Shown: positions 1 to 7,711 of the stretch, one piece after another
Layout of the letters: each line of letters begins with the position of its first letter
Position numbering within the stretch: position 1 is the first letter of the stretch
Assembly: GCA_003133505.1 (NCBI GenBank)
Contig: PKXT01000155.1
Location: 369 to 13,309, forward strand
DNA from: Acidobacteriota bacterium
GTDB lineage: Bacteria; Acidobacteriota; Terriglobia; Acidiferrales; UBA7541
Length of the DNA: 12,941 nt
Reading direction: 5' to 3'
Notes under the pieces: generated by a model
Seen by the model: only the letters and a program-made list of their open reading frames with translations
Database searches by the model: none
Told to the model about the DNA's origin: nothing
Position numbers and translations under genes: made by a program

Positions 1-130
1 TGTGCGGCGCGGCCTGCTCCAGCTTGTAAAGGTTGGGATGCGCCATACCGGACGATATAGTACGCTGCCGGCCGCGCAAATGTAAAGCTTCCGTATTCCG
101 CGGTGGCGTCCTGATTTGGATTCTGGGGTT

Positions 131-266
131 GCCAGTGAGGGAATCGGTTGCGGAACTGTTTTCAAAATAATCGCGAAAGGAAACACCGAAAATGTTCTCT
201 ATAGCTTCACAAGGGAATGGGATGGCGCATTTAGGTTTAGAGGCGATTATCGATATCAGGGAAAAT
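131..266 (+). pseudogene. Relic of a GloVer (Gloeo/Verruco) tandem-repeat protein
   Basis: Reading in the frame that contains 146-148 gives GCGTVFK (146-166), then ENVLYSFT, then DGAF (to 232). These are the core elements of the Gloeo/Verruco repeat (TIGR03803-like, consensus GxGTVFKL...GKETVLYSFTGG.DGA). There is no start codon in this frame after the stop near 83-85, and the frame ends at 266-268. Dropping one base at 233 restores a plausible continuation, GLEAIIDIREN (234-266), matching the usual 'GLI-D--GN' part of the repeat. This is therefore about one repeat unit of a much longer surface protein, with a frameshift and no flanking repeats. The remaining homology ends where the palindrome cluster begins. 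Repeat recognition is from memory of the consensus; the boundaries are approximate. Confidence 0.5.
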
Positions 267-422
267 AATTCCCTGATATGCCCCTGATAATTCCCTGTTC
301 GATTCAAGCCAAGAATTGCCCCCCCTAGCCTAAAAATCATCGAAGGTTTATGGTCTCCTCCTGCGGAAAAGGATTGAGCGAGATCAATTAACTTTCCTGT
401 ATTTTTCCCTGTTAGCAGGGAA
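253..422. repeat. Cluster of TTCCCTG/CAGGGAA inverted repeats
   Basis: Positions 253-263 and 269-279 form a perfect 11-base inverted repeat (ATATCAGGGAA / TTCCCTGATAT) with a 5-base spacer. A further TTCCCTG lies at 291-297. A second hairpin at 405-411 / 416-422 (TTCCCTG / CAGGGAA) has a 4-base TTAG loop. The same 7-mer thus occurs five times in 170 bases in both orientations. Neither hairpin is followed by a convincing T-run and no gene ends here, so terminators are unlikely. Arrays built on TTCCCTGTT are, as far as I recall, dispersed in genomes of soil bacteria, which would make this a recombination-associated or mobile repeat; that link is inference. Confidence 0.65.
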
Positions 423-821
423 TTAAAAGGGAGAATGGTTAACAGCGGGCTGCATCCACCGCCGCATAATCTTTCGCGTTTTCTTTGCTCCCCATCTGGT
501 GACCGAATTCCGCAATCTCCGCCCAAGTTAGTGGGAACGCAATCCGCTCATGCGCCCGTCTTTTTCCTTCCCGTCTCTCGAACGATCAGGATCGGTTCAT
601 TCTAGAGCACTTTTGGACTTGAGGACTGACTGCGGCCTCGAACAGGACAGGGAGTTATTGGATGAGTATCAGGATCGGTTTTCCCGATACCAGCTAGAGG
701 AGTGGCTCGGGATGGAAATCAATAAAAGCCTCCAATCCGGGCGGTTAAATGTACAATCAATAGCGGCCAGGAAGCCCAAATAGAAATCCTGGTTGCATTC
801 TGGAATAGGGGAGAATGAGCA
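423..821. other. Anonymous intergenic sequence
   Basis: Nearly 400 bases between the palindrome cluster and the phosphoesterase. It holds one doubtful 77-codon ORF, listed separately. I see no RNA gene, no convincing promoter and no repeat. The last part contains the ribosome binding site AGGGGAG (807-813) that serves the TTG start at 822. Confidence 0.5.
550..783 (+). CDS. Doubtful small hypothetical protein
   Basis: An ATG-started ORF of 77 codons in otherwise gene-free sequence. The nearest purine-rich element (GGGAA, about 533-537) is too far from the ATG to be a good ribosome binding site. The product has no signal peptide, no membrane segment and no motif I recognise. The C-terminal half (from LDEYQDRF to the KPK end) is charged and could be helical. 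It ends 38 bases before the phosphoesterase start on the same strand, so a leader-peptide role or a gene remnant are both possible, but a chance ORF is the simplest reading. Confidence 0.2.
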   Translation: MRPSFSFPSLERSGSVHSRALLDLRTDCGLEQDRELLDEYQDRFSRYQLEEWLGMEINKSLQSGRLNVQSIAARKPK

Positions 822-2756
822 TTGCCAAGAAACCTCCGAGCGCGAGCGGGATTGCTGGTGTGCGCTGGCTTGCTGGCTGCCTGGATTTACCAAGGCGGTC
901 CGAATGTTGAGCGGGTCCTCGCGGTGGCTGGAACTGTGAAGTCGTCGCCTGGCAAACTCCTGCAGACCCAAGACAGTAAGACTCAGCAGGGGAGCATCCC
1001 CACGGCCGCTTTGAACGAGCGGCGCCCAATAGGCCTGTTTACAACTCTGTATGTCGTGCCGGCCAAGCCCACCCTACAGGTGGGGACGTCGGTACAATTG
1101 TCCGCGTTTTCATACGCGGATGACGGAACAATAACCGATGTTACCGCCACGTCGACCTGGGCAGCCATTGAAGCCGGCATCGTATCGGTGGTGAATTCAG
1201 GATCTTCGATCGGATTGGCAACGGGATTAGCCCCGGGCCAGGTGCTGGTGCAGGCCACGGAGGCGGGCGGCGTGGCCGGAATTGCCAATCTGACTGTGGT
1301 TTCCTCGCTCGACTTGCCTCCTCCGGGTTTGACCGCCAATGCCAGCGATAGCCAGGTAATACTTAGTTGGACGGCGCTGCCCAGAAGCACGACGTTCAAT
1401 GTCAAGCGGGCTATTCGGGAGGGCGGACCTTACACAACCATCGCCGAAAATGTCCCGACGCCTTCCTATACCGACACCGGCCTGACTAATGGCACTAGCT
1501 ACTATTATGTGGTGGGATCCTATTATCAGGATGGCGGCCATAGTGGAAATTCACATGAAGCCGTGGGGACTCCGCTGGCCGCCGGGACCTTTGATAAGAT
1601 TCAGCATATTGTCTATATCATCAAAGAGAATCATAGCTTCGACAGCATGTTCGGACGTTTTCCGGGAGCCAATGGAGCGACCACTGGAATAATTTCAACG
1701 GGCCAGACGATTCAGTTGCAGGAGCTTGCCGACCCGCCGCCCAATGATATTGTCCATAGTTGGGCGGCGGCTCTAATGGCTACGGATGGCGGCCGAATGG
1801 ATCGCTTTGACCTTATTGTCGGCGGCAATCTGAATGGCAACCTGGTGGGCTATTCCGAATTTTACAAGAAAGACATTCCGAACTACTGGAAGTACGCTTC
1901 CACTTTTGCCTTGGGAGATGGAATGTATTCATCCATTTCGAGCGGCAGTTATCCGGGTCATCTATATACCATGGGAGCGACGAGCGTTGGAGTAGTGGAT
2001 AATCCAATATCTCCGACGGGAGTCCCCGGCTGGGGCTGTGGCGCCACAGCTGACACAACAGCTCCAACGATTACGGATACTGATCCGCAGGTAGTCCAGG
2101 CGCCGTTCCCGTGCTTTTCGGTCACCACCCTCGCCAACGAACTCCAGAATGCCGGAGTTTCCTGGAAATCTTATGCGCCTACCGACCAGCAGAGTGGATA
2201 TCTTTGGAATTCCCTGCAATCCTTCAGCCAGATTTTCAACACTCCGCTCTGGAAGTCGAATGTGGTAAACGAGAATAATTTCGTGAAGGATGCGATGTCG
2301 TCCGATATGCCGGCTGTAAGCTGGCTGGTCCCTAACACTCCCGAGAGTGAACATCCCGTTGCCAGCGTTTGCCTCGGCGAAAACTGGACGGTGCTCCAGA
2401 TCAACGCTATTATGCAGGGGCCCAATTGGAATTCCACAGCCATTTTCATCTTGTGGGACGACTTCGGTGGTTTTTACGATCACGTTGCGCCGCCAAGCCA
2501 GGATCTTTATGGTTACAGCATTCGCGTGCCGTTCATTATCATTTCTCCTTACGCAAAACAGACCATTTACGGCCAGCAGGGATACATTACACATTCGACC
2601 TATGAACTGTCGTCGGTTCTGCGATTCATCGAGGAGCGTTTCGGAGTGGCTCCGCTCACAGCCAGGGATGCGACCGCTAATGACATCCTGGACGCCTTCG
2701 ATTTCTCCCAGGCTCCGCTGCCCCCTTTGGTGCTTTCGCTAAGGGACTGCCAATAA
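822..2756 (+). CDS. Secreted phosphoesterase (phospholipase C / acid phosphatase family) with Big-like and Fn3 domains
   Basis: A 644-residue exported hydrolase expected to cleave phosphomonoesters or phosphodiesters such as phospholipid head groups outside the cytoplasm. Residues 1-22 (RNLRAR then a hydrophobic stretch) form a signal peptide or anchor. Residues about 72-162 form a Big-like beta domain and 165-252 a fibronectin type III domain. The rest is a phosphoesterase domain (PF04185 type). Visible family motifs are ENHSFD (269-274, metal binding), SGSYPGHLY (374-382, matching the conserved S-PNHLY region with the nucleophile), SEHP (509-512), WDDFGGFYDHV (545-555) and the late ITHSTYE (589-595). 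The TTG start is preferred because AGGGGAG (807-813) sits 8 bases before it and the frame opens directly into a signal peptide. The ATG at 815 is in another frame, lies too close to that site and stops after 31 codons. It appears monocistronic. Whether it is a phospholipase C or a phosphatase cannot be told from motifs. Confidence 0.9.
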   Translation: MPRNLRARAGLLVCAGLLAAWIYQGGPNVERVLAVAGTVKSSPGKLLQTQDSKTQQGSIPTAALNERRPIGLFTTLYVVPAKPTLQVGTSVQLSAFSYADDGTITDVTATSTWAAIEAGIVSVVNSGSSIGLATGLAPGQVLVQATEAGGVAGIANLTVVSSLDLPPPGLTANASDSQVILSWTALPRSTTFNVKRAIREGGPYTTIAENVPTPSYTDTGLTNGTSYYYVVGSYYQDGGHSGNSHEAVGTPLAAGTFDKIQHIVYIIKENHSFDSMFGRFPGANGATTGIISTGQTIQLQELADPPPNDIVHSWAAALMATDGGRMDRFDLIVGGNLNGNLVGYSEFYKKDIPNYWKYASTFALGDGMYSSISSGSYPGHLYTMGATSVGVVDNPISPTGVPGWGCGATADTTAPTITDTDPQVVQAPFPCFSVTTLANELQNAGVSWKSYAPTDQQSGYLWNSLQSFSQIFNTPLWKSNVVNENNFVKDAMSSDMPAVSWLVPNTPESEHPVASVCLGENWTVLQINAIMQGPNWNSTAIFILWDDFGGFYDHVAPPSQDLYGYSIRVPFIIISPYAKQTIYGQQGYITHSTYELSSVLRFIEERFGVAPLTARDATANDILDAFDFSQAPLPPLVLSLRDCQ

Positions 2757-2785
2757 GACGCTCGAGAGAACCCGGAGCGACACGC

Positions 2786-2810
2786 ATTCGCGGCAAGTCC
2801 GCCCGCGAAT
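2786..2810 (+). terminator. Possible transcription terminator hairpin after the phosphoesterase gene
   Basis: ATTCGCGG (2786-2793) and CCGCGAAT (2803-2810) form a perfect 8-base GC-rich stem with a 9-base loop, starting 30 bases after the stop codon at 2756. It is followed by ATTTAT, a weak T-rich tail. Position and stem fit a terminator; the poor T-run leaves doubt. Confidence 0.4.
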
Positions 2811-3226
2811 ATTTATGGGAGCATAGGAGGGCACGCGTTTCTGGCGAGCACGTGCCCAAACTTTGGTGGTTGGGCACCACAGATCATGGGGAATTCTCAT
2901 AGAAACAGGGAAGAAGGGATGGCCACTTGAATCCACCCTCTTCACGACTTTTCTTGCTGATTACATATCCGCGTGGAACCTGAATCCCGGCAAATAAACG
3001 CGCAATTAGCCGCAAGTCTTAGGCGGGGTCCCATCTGCATGCTTACGTTAAAACCCCCCGGGATATCGAGTCTTCGCCCCGCCAATTGACCTTCCTCTGT
3101 TTCCTACAGGCTGTCCACTTACGCTCTACAGACCTTCTCGGATGGGAAAACACATCATTCCGCGCGACTATAGGTGGGGTTGGCGCAGAATTTGTCTAAA
3201 CAGCGCGCGTGGCTTCAGGAGGCTTT
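2811..3226. other. Gene-free spacer with one further hairpin
   Basis: About 415 bases without a supportable gene. It contains a perfect 8-base inverted repeat, GTGCCCAA (2852-2859) and TTGGGCAC (2870-2877), with no T-run behind it. GGCGGGG (3022-3028) and CCCCGCC (3077-3083) are complementary but 48 bases apart. A TTGACC at 3086-3091 has no matching -10 at normal spacing. The ribosome binding site AGGAGG of the next gene is at 3217-3222. The promoter of the 3227 gene must lie here, but I cannot place it. Confidence 0.5.
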
Positions 3227-3988
3227 ATGGAACGTATTTTCCCACGGGTGGATCGTCGCGAACTTGAAAGCACGCGTTGGATTTCCGCGCTTGCGGGGGG
3301 CGCAATGATCGCCTACGGAATGAAACGCGGCAAGCTCTTCGGTGGACTACTGGCGCTGGCCGGCGCCGACCTGGCCACAAAGGCGCTCATTGGACATCAC
3401 CTTTATGAAACGGTGGGAATCACATCGGTGACCCGAAAGGGAGTTGGGGCGAGTATTCCCCACCAGCTTGGAATCAAAGTGAATAAGTCGGTGACGATTC
3501 AGCAGTCTCCCTCGACAATTTACGATTTTCTAAAGCGGCTCGAAAACTGGCCGCGGTTTATGACCAATCTGCGTTGGGCCACGCAAAAAGACGAGAACCA
3601 CTCCCGATGGATCATGAGAGGACCGGAGAATGCGGAAGTCGAATGGGACGCGGAAATTATCAATGACATTCCTAATGAAATTCTGGCCTGGCGCTCAGTG
3701 AACTGCCCGCATATTGACACTGCCGGCTCGATCCGCTTGGAACCCGCGCGGGAAGGCCGCGGGACGGTTGTCCGGCTGTCTTTGCAGTATTTGCCGCCCG
3801 GCGGCTCCTGGGGAGCGCTTGCGGCGAAGCTGTTTGGGAAGGATCCGGCAGGCGAAATTGCGGACCATCTCCACAAACTCAAGCAAATCCTGGAAACCGG
3901 GGAATCGGCTACCACAGAAGGCCAGTCTGTAGGCGGCTCGCTGCGGCACCGGTCAGGGGCAACTAGAGCGTCTCAATCAGAGGCTTGA
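3227..3988 (+). CDS. SRPBCC (START-like / polyketide cyclase) family protein with N-terminal membrane segment
   Basis: A 253-residue protein. Residues about 17-56 contain glycine/alanine-rich hydrophobic stretches resembling the DUF2892-type membrane region. Residues about 80-225 form a SRPBCC helix-grip domain: VNKSVTIQQSPSTIYDF, then LENWPRFM, then VEWDAEIINDIPNEILAWRS and the late GRGTVVRL strand. This fits the 'cyclase/dehydrase' subfamily that binds a hydrophobic ligand of unknown identity. The C-terminal 25 residues are low-complexity and polar. The ATG at 3227 was chosen because AGGAGG (3217-3222) lies just upstream. A GTG at 3209 would add six residues but places that site inside the gene. 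It is followed after 62 bases by the alcohol dehydrogenase, a pairing common for this family, so co-expression is likely. The function is not established. Confidence 0.85.
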   Translation: MERIFPRVDRRELESTRWISALAGGAMIAYGMKRGKLFGGLLALAGADLATKALIGHHLYETVGITSVTRKGVGASIPHQLGIKVNKSVTIQQSPSTIYDFLKRLENWPRFMTNLRWATQKDENHSRWIMRGPENAEVEWDAEIINDIPNEILAWRSVNCPHIDTAGSIRLEPAREGRGTVVRLSLQYLPPGGSWGALAAKLFGKDPAGEIADHLHKLKQILETGESATTEGQSVGGSLRHRSGATRASQSEA

Positions 3989-4050
3989 TTTTCCCGGCAA
4001 AGATTCGAACGGCAGTCATTCGTCCGGCTGATATTTCCGAGGAGATAGGA

Positions 4051-5217
4051 ATGAAGGCTTTATGCTGGTATGGCACGAAAGATGTTCGGATTGAGAACGT
4101 CCCTGATCCGCAAATTCTAAATCCTCGCGATGTGATTATTCGCACCACGCTAACAGCGATTTGCGGCTCGGACCTCCATATATACGGCGGTTTCATTCCC
4201 ACCATGGAGCGCGGCGACATTCTCGGCCACGAGTTCATGGGCGAAGTTGTAGAAACCGGGCATGAAAACGGGTTGCGCAAGGGGGATCGAGTTGTAGTTC
4301 CTTTCGCCATCGCTTGCGGGAATTGCTGGTTCTGCAAGAATGGCCTTACGTCCGCGTGCGACAACTCCAATCCCAACGCTGAGCTTTTGGAAATAAAGGA
4401 CGGTGCCTCCGGCGCGGGACTTTTCGGATACAGCCGCATATATGGCGGATATGCCGGCGGGCAGGCCGAATATGTGCGCGTGCCTTTTGGCGACGTCGGC
4501 CCGCTCAAAATCCCCGAGGGATTATCCGATGAGCAGGTGTTGTTTCTCTCCGATATTTTTCCCACTGGATACATGGCCGCGGAGAATTGCAATATCCAGG
4601 GCGGAGACACGGTTGCAGTGTGGGGATGTGGCCCAGTGGGACAATTCGCCATTCGTAGCGCATGGCTGTTAGGCGCGGGGCGGGTGATCGCCATTGACAA
4701 ATATCCCGAGCGGCTCGACCTGGCCCGCAAAGGCCATGCTGAGACTATCAACTACGAAGAAACTGACAGCGTGATCGGAACGCTGAAGGAAATGACCGGC
4801 GGGATGGGGCCGGATTTCTGCATTGACGCCGTAGGCATGGAGGCGCACGGTTCTTTTCTTGCCGAGGCCTATGACCCGCACCAAGCAGGCCATGATGCTG
4901 GAAACAGACCGGCCCATGGTGCTTCGCGCCGCGATCCAGGCTTGCCGCAAAGGTGGAACGGTTTCCATTCCCGGCGTTTATGGCGGATTCATTGATAAAA
5001 TGCCCATAAGAGCGGCCTTCGGAAAAGGGCTGACACTGAAAATGGGGCAGACTTGCGTATACTGGTACTCCGTCCGCTATTGGAATTGATTCAGCAGGGC
5101 AAGATTGATCCTCCCTCCATCATCAGCCACCGGATGAGACTGGAAGATGCTCCGGATGCCTACAAAATGTTTTCGGAAAAAGACGACCAATGCATTAAAG
5201 TCGTGCTTAGACCTTAA
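4051..5217 (+). pseudogene. Zinc-dependent alcohol dehydrogenase, broken by two compensating frameshifts
   Basis: A medium-chain (MDR) zinc alcohol/formaldehyde-dehydrogenase-like gene with start ATG 4051 and GAGGAG at 4039-4044. The first frame gives C38, H60 and E61 (catalytic zinc: AICGSD, GHEFMGEV), the structural-zinc cysteines C89, C92, C95 and C103, and the Rossmann motif GCGPVG (192-197) with D216. At the CCC run 4875-4877 one base is extra: AEAYD must be followed by RTKQAMMLETDRP from the next frame. That frame reads on to GQTCVYWY and stops at 5087-5089. Around 5066-5070 one base is missing, and returning to the original frame gives LRPLLELIQQGKID, then CIKVVLRP and TAA 5215-5217. 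Corrected length is about 388 residues, normal for the family. As sequenced, the first frame ends at 4995 after 314 residues. Each segment remains well conserved, so a recent lesion or assembly error is more likely than old decay. A working gene would oxidise an alcohol or aldehyde adduct with NAD(P); the substrate is unknown. Confidence 0.85.
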
Positions 5218-5262
5218 AGCAGCGGTACCGGCATTCGGTTTCGCTGAAAGGCGGAAATTCAT

Positions 5263-6159
5263 TTGGCGGAACCGGGAGCAATCCGCATTGGCATTTCGGG
5301 ATGGAGGTATGAGCCCTGGCGGGGCGTCTTCTATCCAGAAAAACTCGCTCAGAAACACGAGCTTCGTCACGCGTCGTCCACGTTTCGCGCCATTGAAATC
5401 AATGGGACGTTTTATTCTCTGCAGCGCCCGGAAAGTTTTGCGCGCTGGCGGGAAGACACGCCGGACGATTTCGTCTTCACCGTAAAAGGCCCACGCTACA
5501 TCACTCACATGCGCCGTTTGAAAGAGGTCAAGGCGCCCTTGGCCAATTTCCTCGCTTCGGGATTGCTGAACCTTGGCTCCAAGCTCGGTCCGATCCTGTG
5601 GCAGTTCCCGCCAAATTTTAAATTCGACGCCGCCCGCATGGAACCGTTCCTAAAATTGCTTCCACACTCCACGGACGCGGCGGCGGTCCTGGCCCGGCGA
5701 CATGACAAGTTCATGAGCGGCCGGTCTTCGATGAAGACCGAGGATCGCCCCTTGCGTCACGCGATTGAGATTCGGCACGCGAGTTTCGTCAGCCCCGAGT
5801 TCATCTCCATGCTTCGCCAATACGATGTCGCGTTGGTCTGCGCCGATACCGTGGAATGGCCGCGGCTTATGGACGTGACATCCGATTTCATCTATTGCCG
5901 CTTGCACGGCTCGGAGGTCCTTTATGCCAGCGGGTATGACGATAATGCGCTGGATGACTGGGCGGCTCGAGTAACTGCGTGGTCTGGTGGCGATGAACCC
6001 TCCGATGCCGAGCGCGCCGTAGACGAGCCGGGCGCCAAACTGCCCGCGCGGGACGTCTTTGTATTCTTCGACAACGATGTGAAGGTAAAAGCCCCGTTCG
6101 ACGCCCAAAAACTAATGGCTCGGGTTGATGAAAGGCGACGTATTCCCGGTGTCAAGTAA
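5263..6159 (+). CDS. DUF72 (YecE-like) TIM-barrel protein
   Basis: A 298-residue member of the DUF72 family (PF01904), predicted to be a TIM barrel with no firmly established reaction. Diagnostic segments are IGISGWRYEPWRGVFYP (9-25), AIEINGTFYSL (43-53), FARWREDTPDDFVFTVKG (59-76), RYITHMRRL (78-86), GPILWQFPP (109-117), DFIYCRLHG (208-216) and the late VFVFFDNDV (265-273). A loop around 144-163 (RRHDKFMSGRSSMKTEDR) is an insertion relative to short family members. The start is TTG: an in-frame stop lies just upstream, no ATG precedes the conserved N-terminus, and a GCGGA/AAAGG purine-rich site (5247-5255) lies about 7 bases before it. It follows the ADH stop by 45 bases and shares its strand, so they are probably one transcript. 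It converges on the minus-strand retropepsin gene with 134 bases between stops, where I see no good terminator. Confidence 0.88.
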   Translation: MAEPGAIRIGISGWRYEPWRGVFYPEKLAQKHELRHASSTFRAIEINGTFYSLQRPESFARWREDTPDDFVFTVKGPRYITHMRRLKEVKAPLANFLASGLLNLGSKLGPILWQFPPNFKFDAARMEPFLKLLPHSTDAAAVLARRHDKFMSGRSSMKTEDRPLRHAIEIRHASFVSPEFISMLRQYDVALVCADTVEWPRLMDVTSDFIYCRLHGSEVLYASGYDDNALDDWAARVTAWSGGDEPSDAERAVDEPGAKLPARDVFVFFDNDVKVKAPFDAQKLMARVDERRRIPGVK

Positions 6160-6293
6160 TTGCCAATGTGCTGTGCGCTTGGACAGCAGGGAAACGCGAG
6201 TTTGGAGCGCATGAAATGCCGACTCAATAACCAGTCACTGAGGAATCGGCCGGTGATGGTTACTCGCCACTTGGACGCTCGCATTTTCCGGCG

Positions 6294-7700
6294 CTAGTCA
6301 TCGTCATCGTCGGCATCGCCGCCGGCTTTCTTCACGGGGGCGGCGCCACGCTTGCAAACGTAACGCATGTCGTGGAAGTCCAGAGTACAACTGCCAAAGA
6401 GTTTCATGACATCTTGCCCCAACACTCCGTAATAATTATCGCCGCCCGTCGCCGTTGGCTTGCTTAGGACACTGACACTTTTCAGCGTTACGGGAACGCC
6501 GCCCACGTCTATAGCTACGCTCCCGGCTGTATATGCCGGAACTGCTTGCTCGCCGCCTATTCTTAAATCATGAGGCTGTTGTCCCACGAGTTCGTTTTTA
6601 TGCTCCTGCCAGTAGCGCTCGCATAGATAGGTGCGTTGCGTGCCCGTATCCAGCAAAAACAACCGCCGAGCGTGTTCGATTGTCACAGCCACCAGGGGAG
6701 TGAGACCCGCGACCATCATTTGAGAGCCGCGAAGTTTTTCTGACGCGAGAGGCTTACGGGCCCCCAGGCCCCCATCGCTATATAGAGTAACGCTGCCCAG
6801 CGCCGAGAGCGCCGGATAGCCCAGGATGGCGTTAAACTGGAACTTAGCCTGTGGAATGTAGAAGTCCTGATCTTCGACCACCAACACCGCCATGTGGCGG
6901 AAGGTAGCAGTGCCCACTTTCAGTTCCGGAATCACCGCGGCATGTGCCGAAACTATTTTGCCTCCCGGCCCCGCTAGAGGCGCTGTGGCTTGCGTGACGG
7001 TCAGTCCCAGGCGGTGGGCCAGGCTTACCGTTACAAGAGACTGGCCTGCCCATGTATTCAAAATCCACGATTGTTGCTGCCCGCCAACGGAGAGTTGTAC
7101 CTCAGCCAGTCCCAGCGCATTTTGCTTTGTGGGAAGCTGGAACGGGCTATGAAAAACCACCGTTTGCAGCGGTGCGTTTCTGAGTAGTTCCATAGTCTGA
7201 CGCGATCCATCCAGGATTTTCCTGTCCGATTCGGTCAGCGACGAATTATTAATCTTCAACAAACGCGAATACGTGTCGGCTGCATCGCCGTACCGGAAGG
7301 CCTTTGTATAGTTGTCGGCCAGCGTCCGAAGTGCAATTGTCTGCAGGTCTGGGGCGAGCGGTTCAGCATAGTCAGCCAGCGCCAGTTCCAATTCGCGCAG
7401 GGAATCCGTGGTTCGATTTTCGCGATTGGCCAGCACGCCTTCAAAAAAAGCCCGCGCCACGGGAGGAATATCCGCGGACGCTTTGAGCGCACCCTCAAGG
7501 TCAAGGTACTGGTTCTCCAGCACTAAATTTGTGAGTTGGGCGACGGTCACTGCCTGTACCGGGTTTCCCCGCGAACTTGTGGAGAAATTAGGTGGCGTTT
7601 GCGGAATGGGCCTATTCGCAGTGGATGGAGCTATATTCCCTCCAGTGGCTGCCGCAGTATGCAGGGACGAAATGATCCACCATAGAACCGCCGTCATCAT
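6294..7700 (-). CDS. Exported tandem retropepsin-like aspartyl protease with helical repeat N-terminus
   Basis: A 468-residue protein. A short hydrophobic N-terminus (MTAVLWWIISSLHTAAA) suggests a signal peptide or anchor. Residues about 55-175 are helical and TPR-like (for example LRTLADNYTKAFRYGDAADTY). Two retropepsin-like folds follow. Copy 1 spans about 180-310: the catalytic position reads ILNTWAGQS (N215-T-W-A) instead of DTGA, and the closing motif is ILGYPAL (292-298). Copy 2 spans about 328-450, with LLDTGTQRT (D351-T-G-T) and VLGQDVM (426-432). The intact second site supports peptidase or peptide-binding activity; the first looks catalytically dead. The tail ends in GGDADDDDD. The start has GGGAG 5 bases before the first of two consecutive ATGs. 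It lies 11 bases after the stop of the TPR gene, so the two form an operon. Substrate unknown. Confidence 0.82.
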   Translation of the reverse strand: MMTAVLWWIISSLHTAAATGGNIAPSTANRPIPQTPPNFSTSSRGNPVQAVTVAQLTNLVLENQYLDLEGALKASADIPPVARAFFEGVLANRENRTTDSLRELELALADYAEPLAPDLQTIALRTLADNYTKAFRYGDAADTYSRLLKINNSSLTESDRKILDGSRQTMELLRNAPLQTVVFHSPFQLPTKQNALGLAEVQLSVGGQQQSWILNTWAGQSLVTVSLAHRLGLTVTQATAPLAGPGGKIVSAHAAVIPELKVGTATFRHMAVLVVEDQDFYIPQAKFQFNAILGYPALSALGSVTLYSDGGLGARKPLASEKLRGSQMMVAGLTPLVAVTIEHARRLFLLDTGTQRTYLCERYWQEHKNELVGQQPHDLRIGGEQAVPAYTAGSVAIDVGGVPVTLKSVSVLSKPTATGGDNYYGVLGQDVMKLFGSCTLDFHDMRYVCKRGAAPVKKAGGDADDDDD

Positions 7701-7711
7701 CGAAGCTCCCT

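Noticed and set aside
815..910. ATG at 815 as the start of the phosphoesterase
   Set aside because: It is in a different frame, stops after 31 codons, and lies only about one base from the AGGGGAG element; TTG 822 has proper spacing and opens a signal peptide.
1962..2594. 210-codon minus-strand ORF inside the phosphoesterase
   Set aside because: Shadow of a well-supported plus-strand enzyme domain; no motif or ribosome binding site of its own.
2739..2945. Minus-strand ORF across the end of the phosphoesterase and the spacer
   Set aside because: Overlaps the end of a real gene and both hairpins, with no ribosome binding site and no recognisable domain.
3963..4751. 262-codon minus-strand ORF opposite the alcohol dehydrogenase
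   Set aside because: The plus strand encodes all zinc and Rossmann motifs here; the antisense product is proline/serine-rich with no recognisable motif.
6169..6188. Hairpin TGCTGT/ACAGCA as a terminator between convergent genes
   Set aside because: Only a 6-base stem with an 8-base loop and no T-run on either strand.
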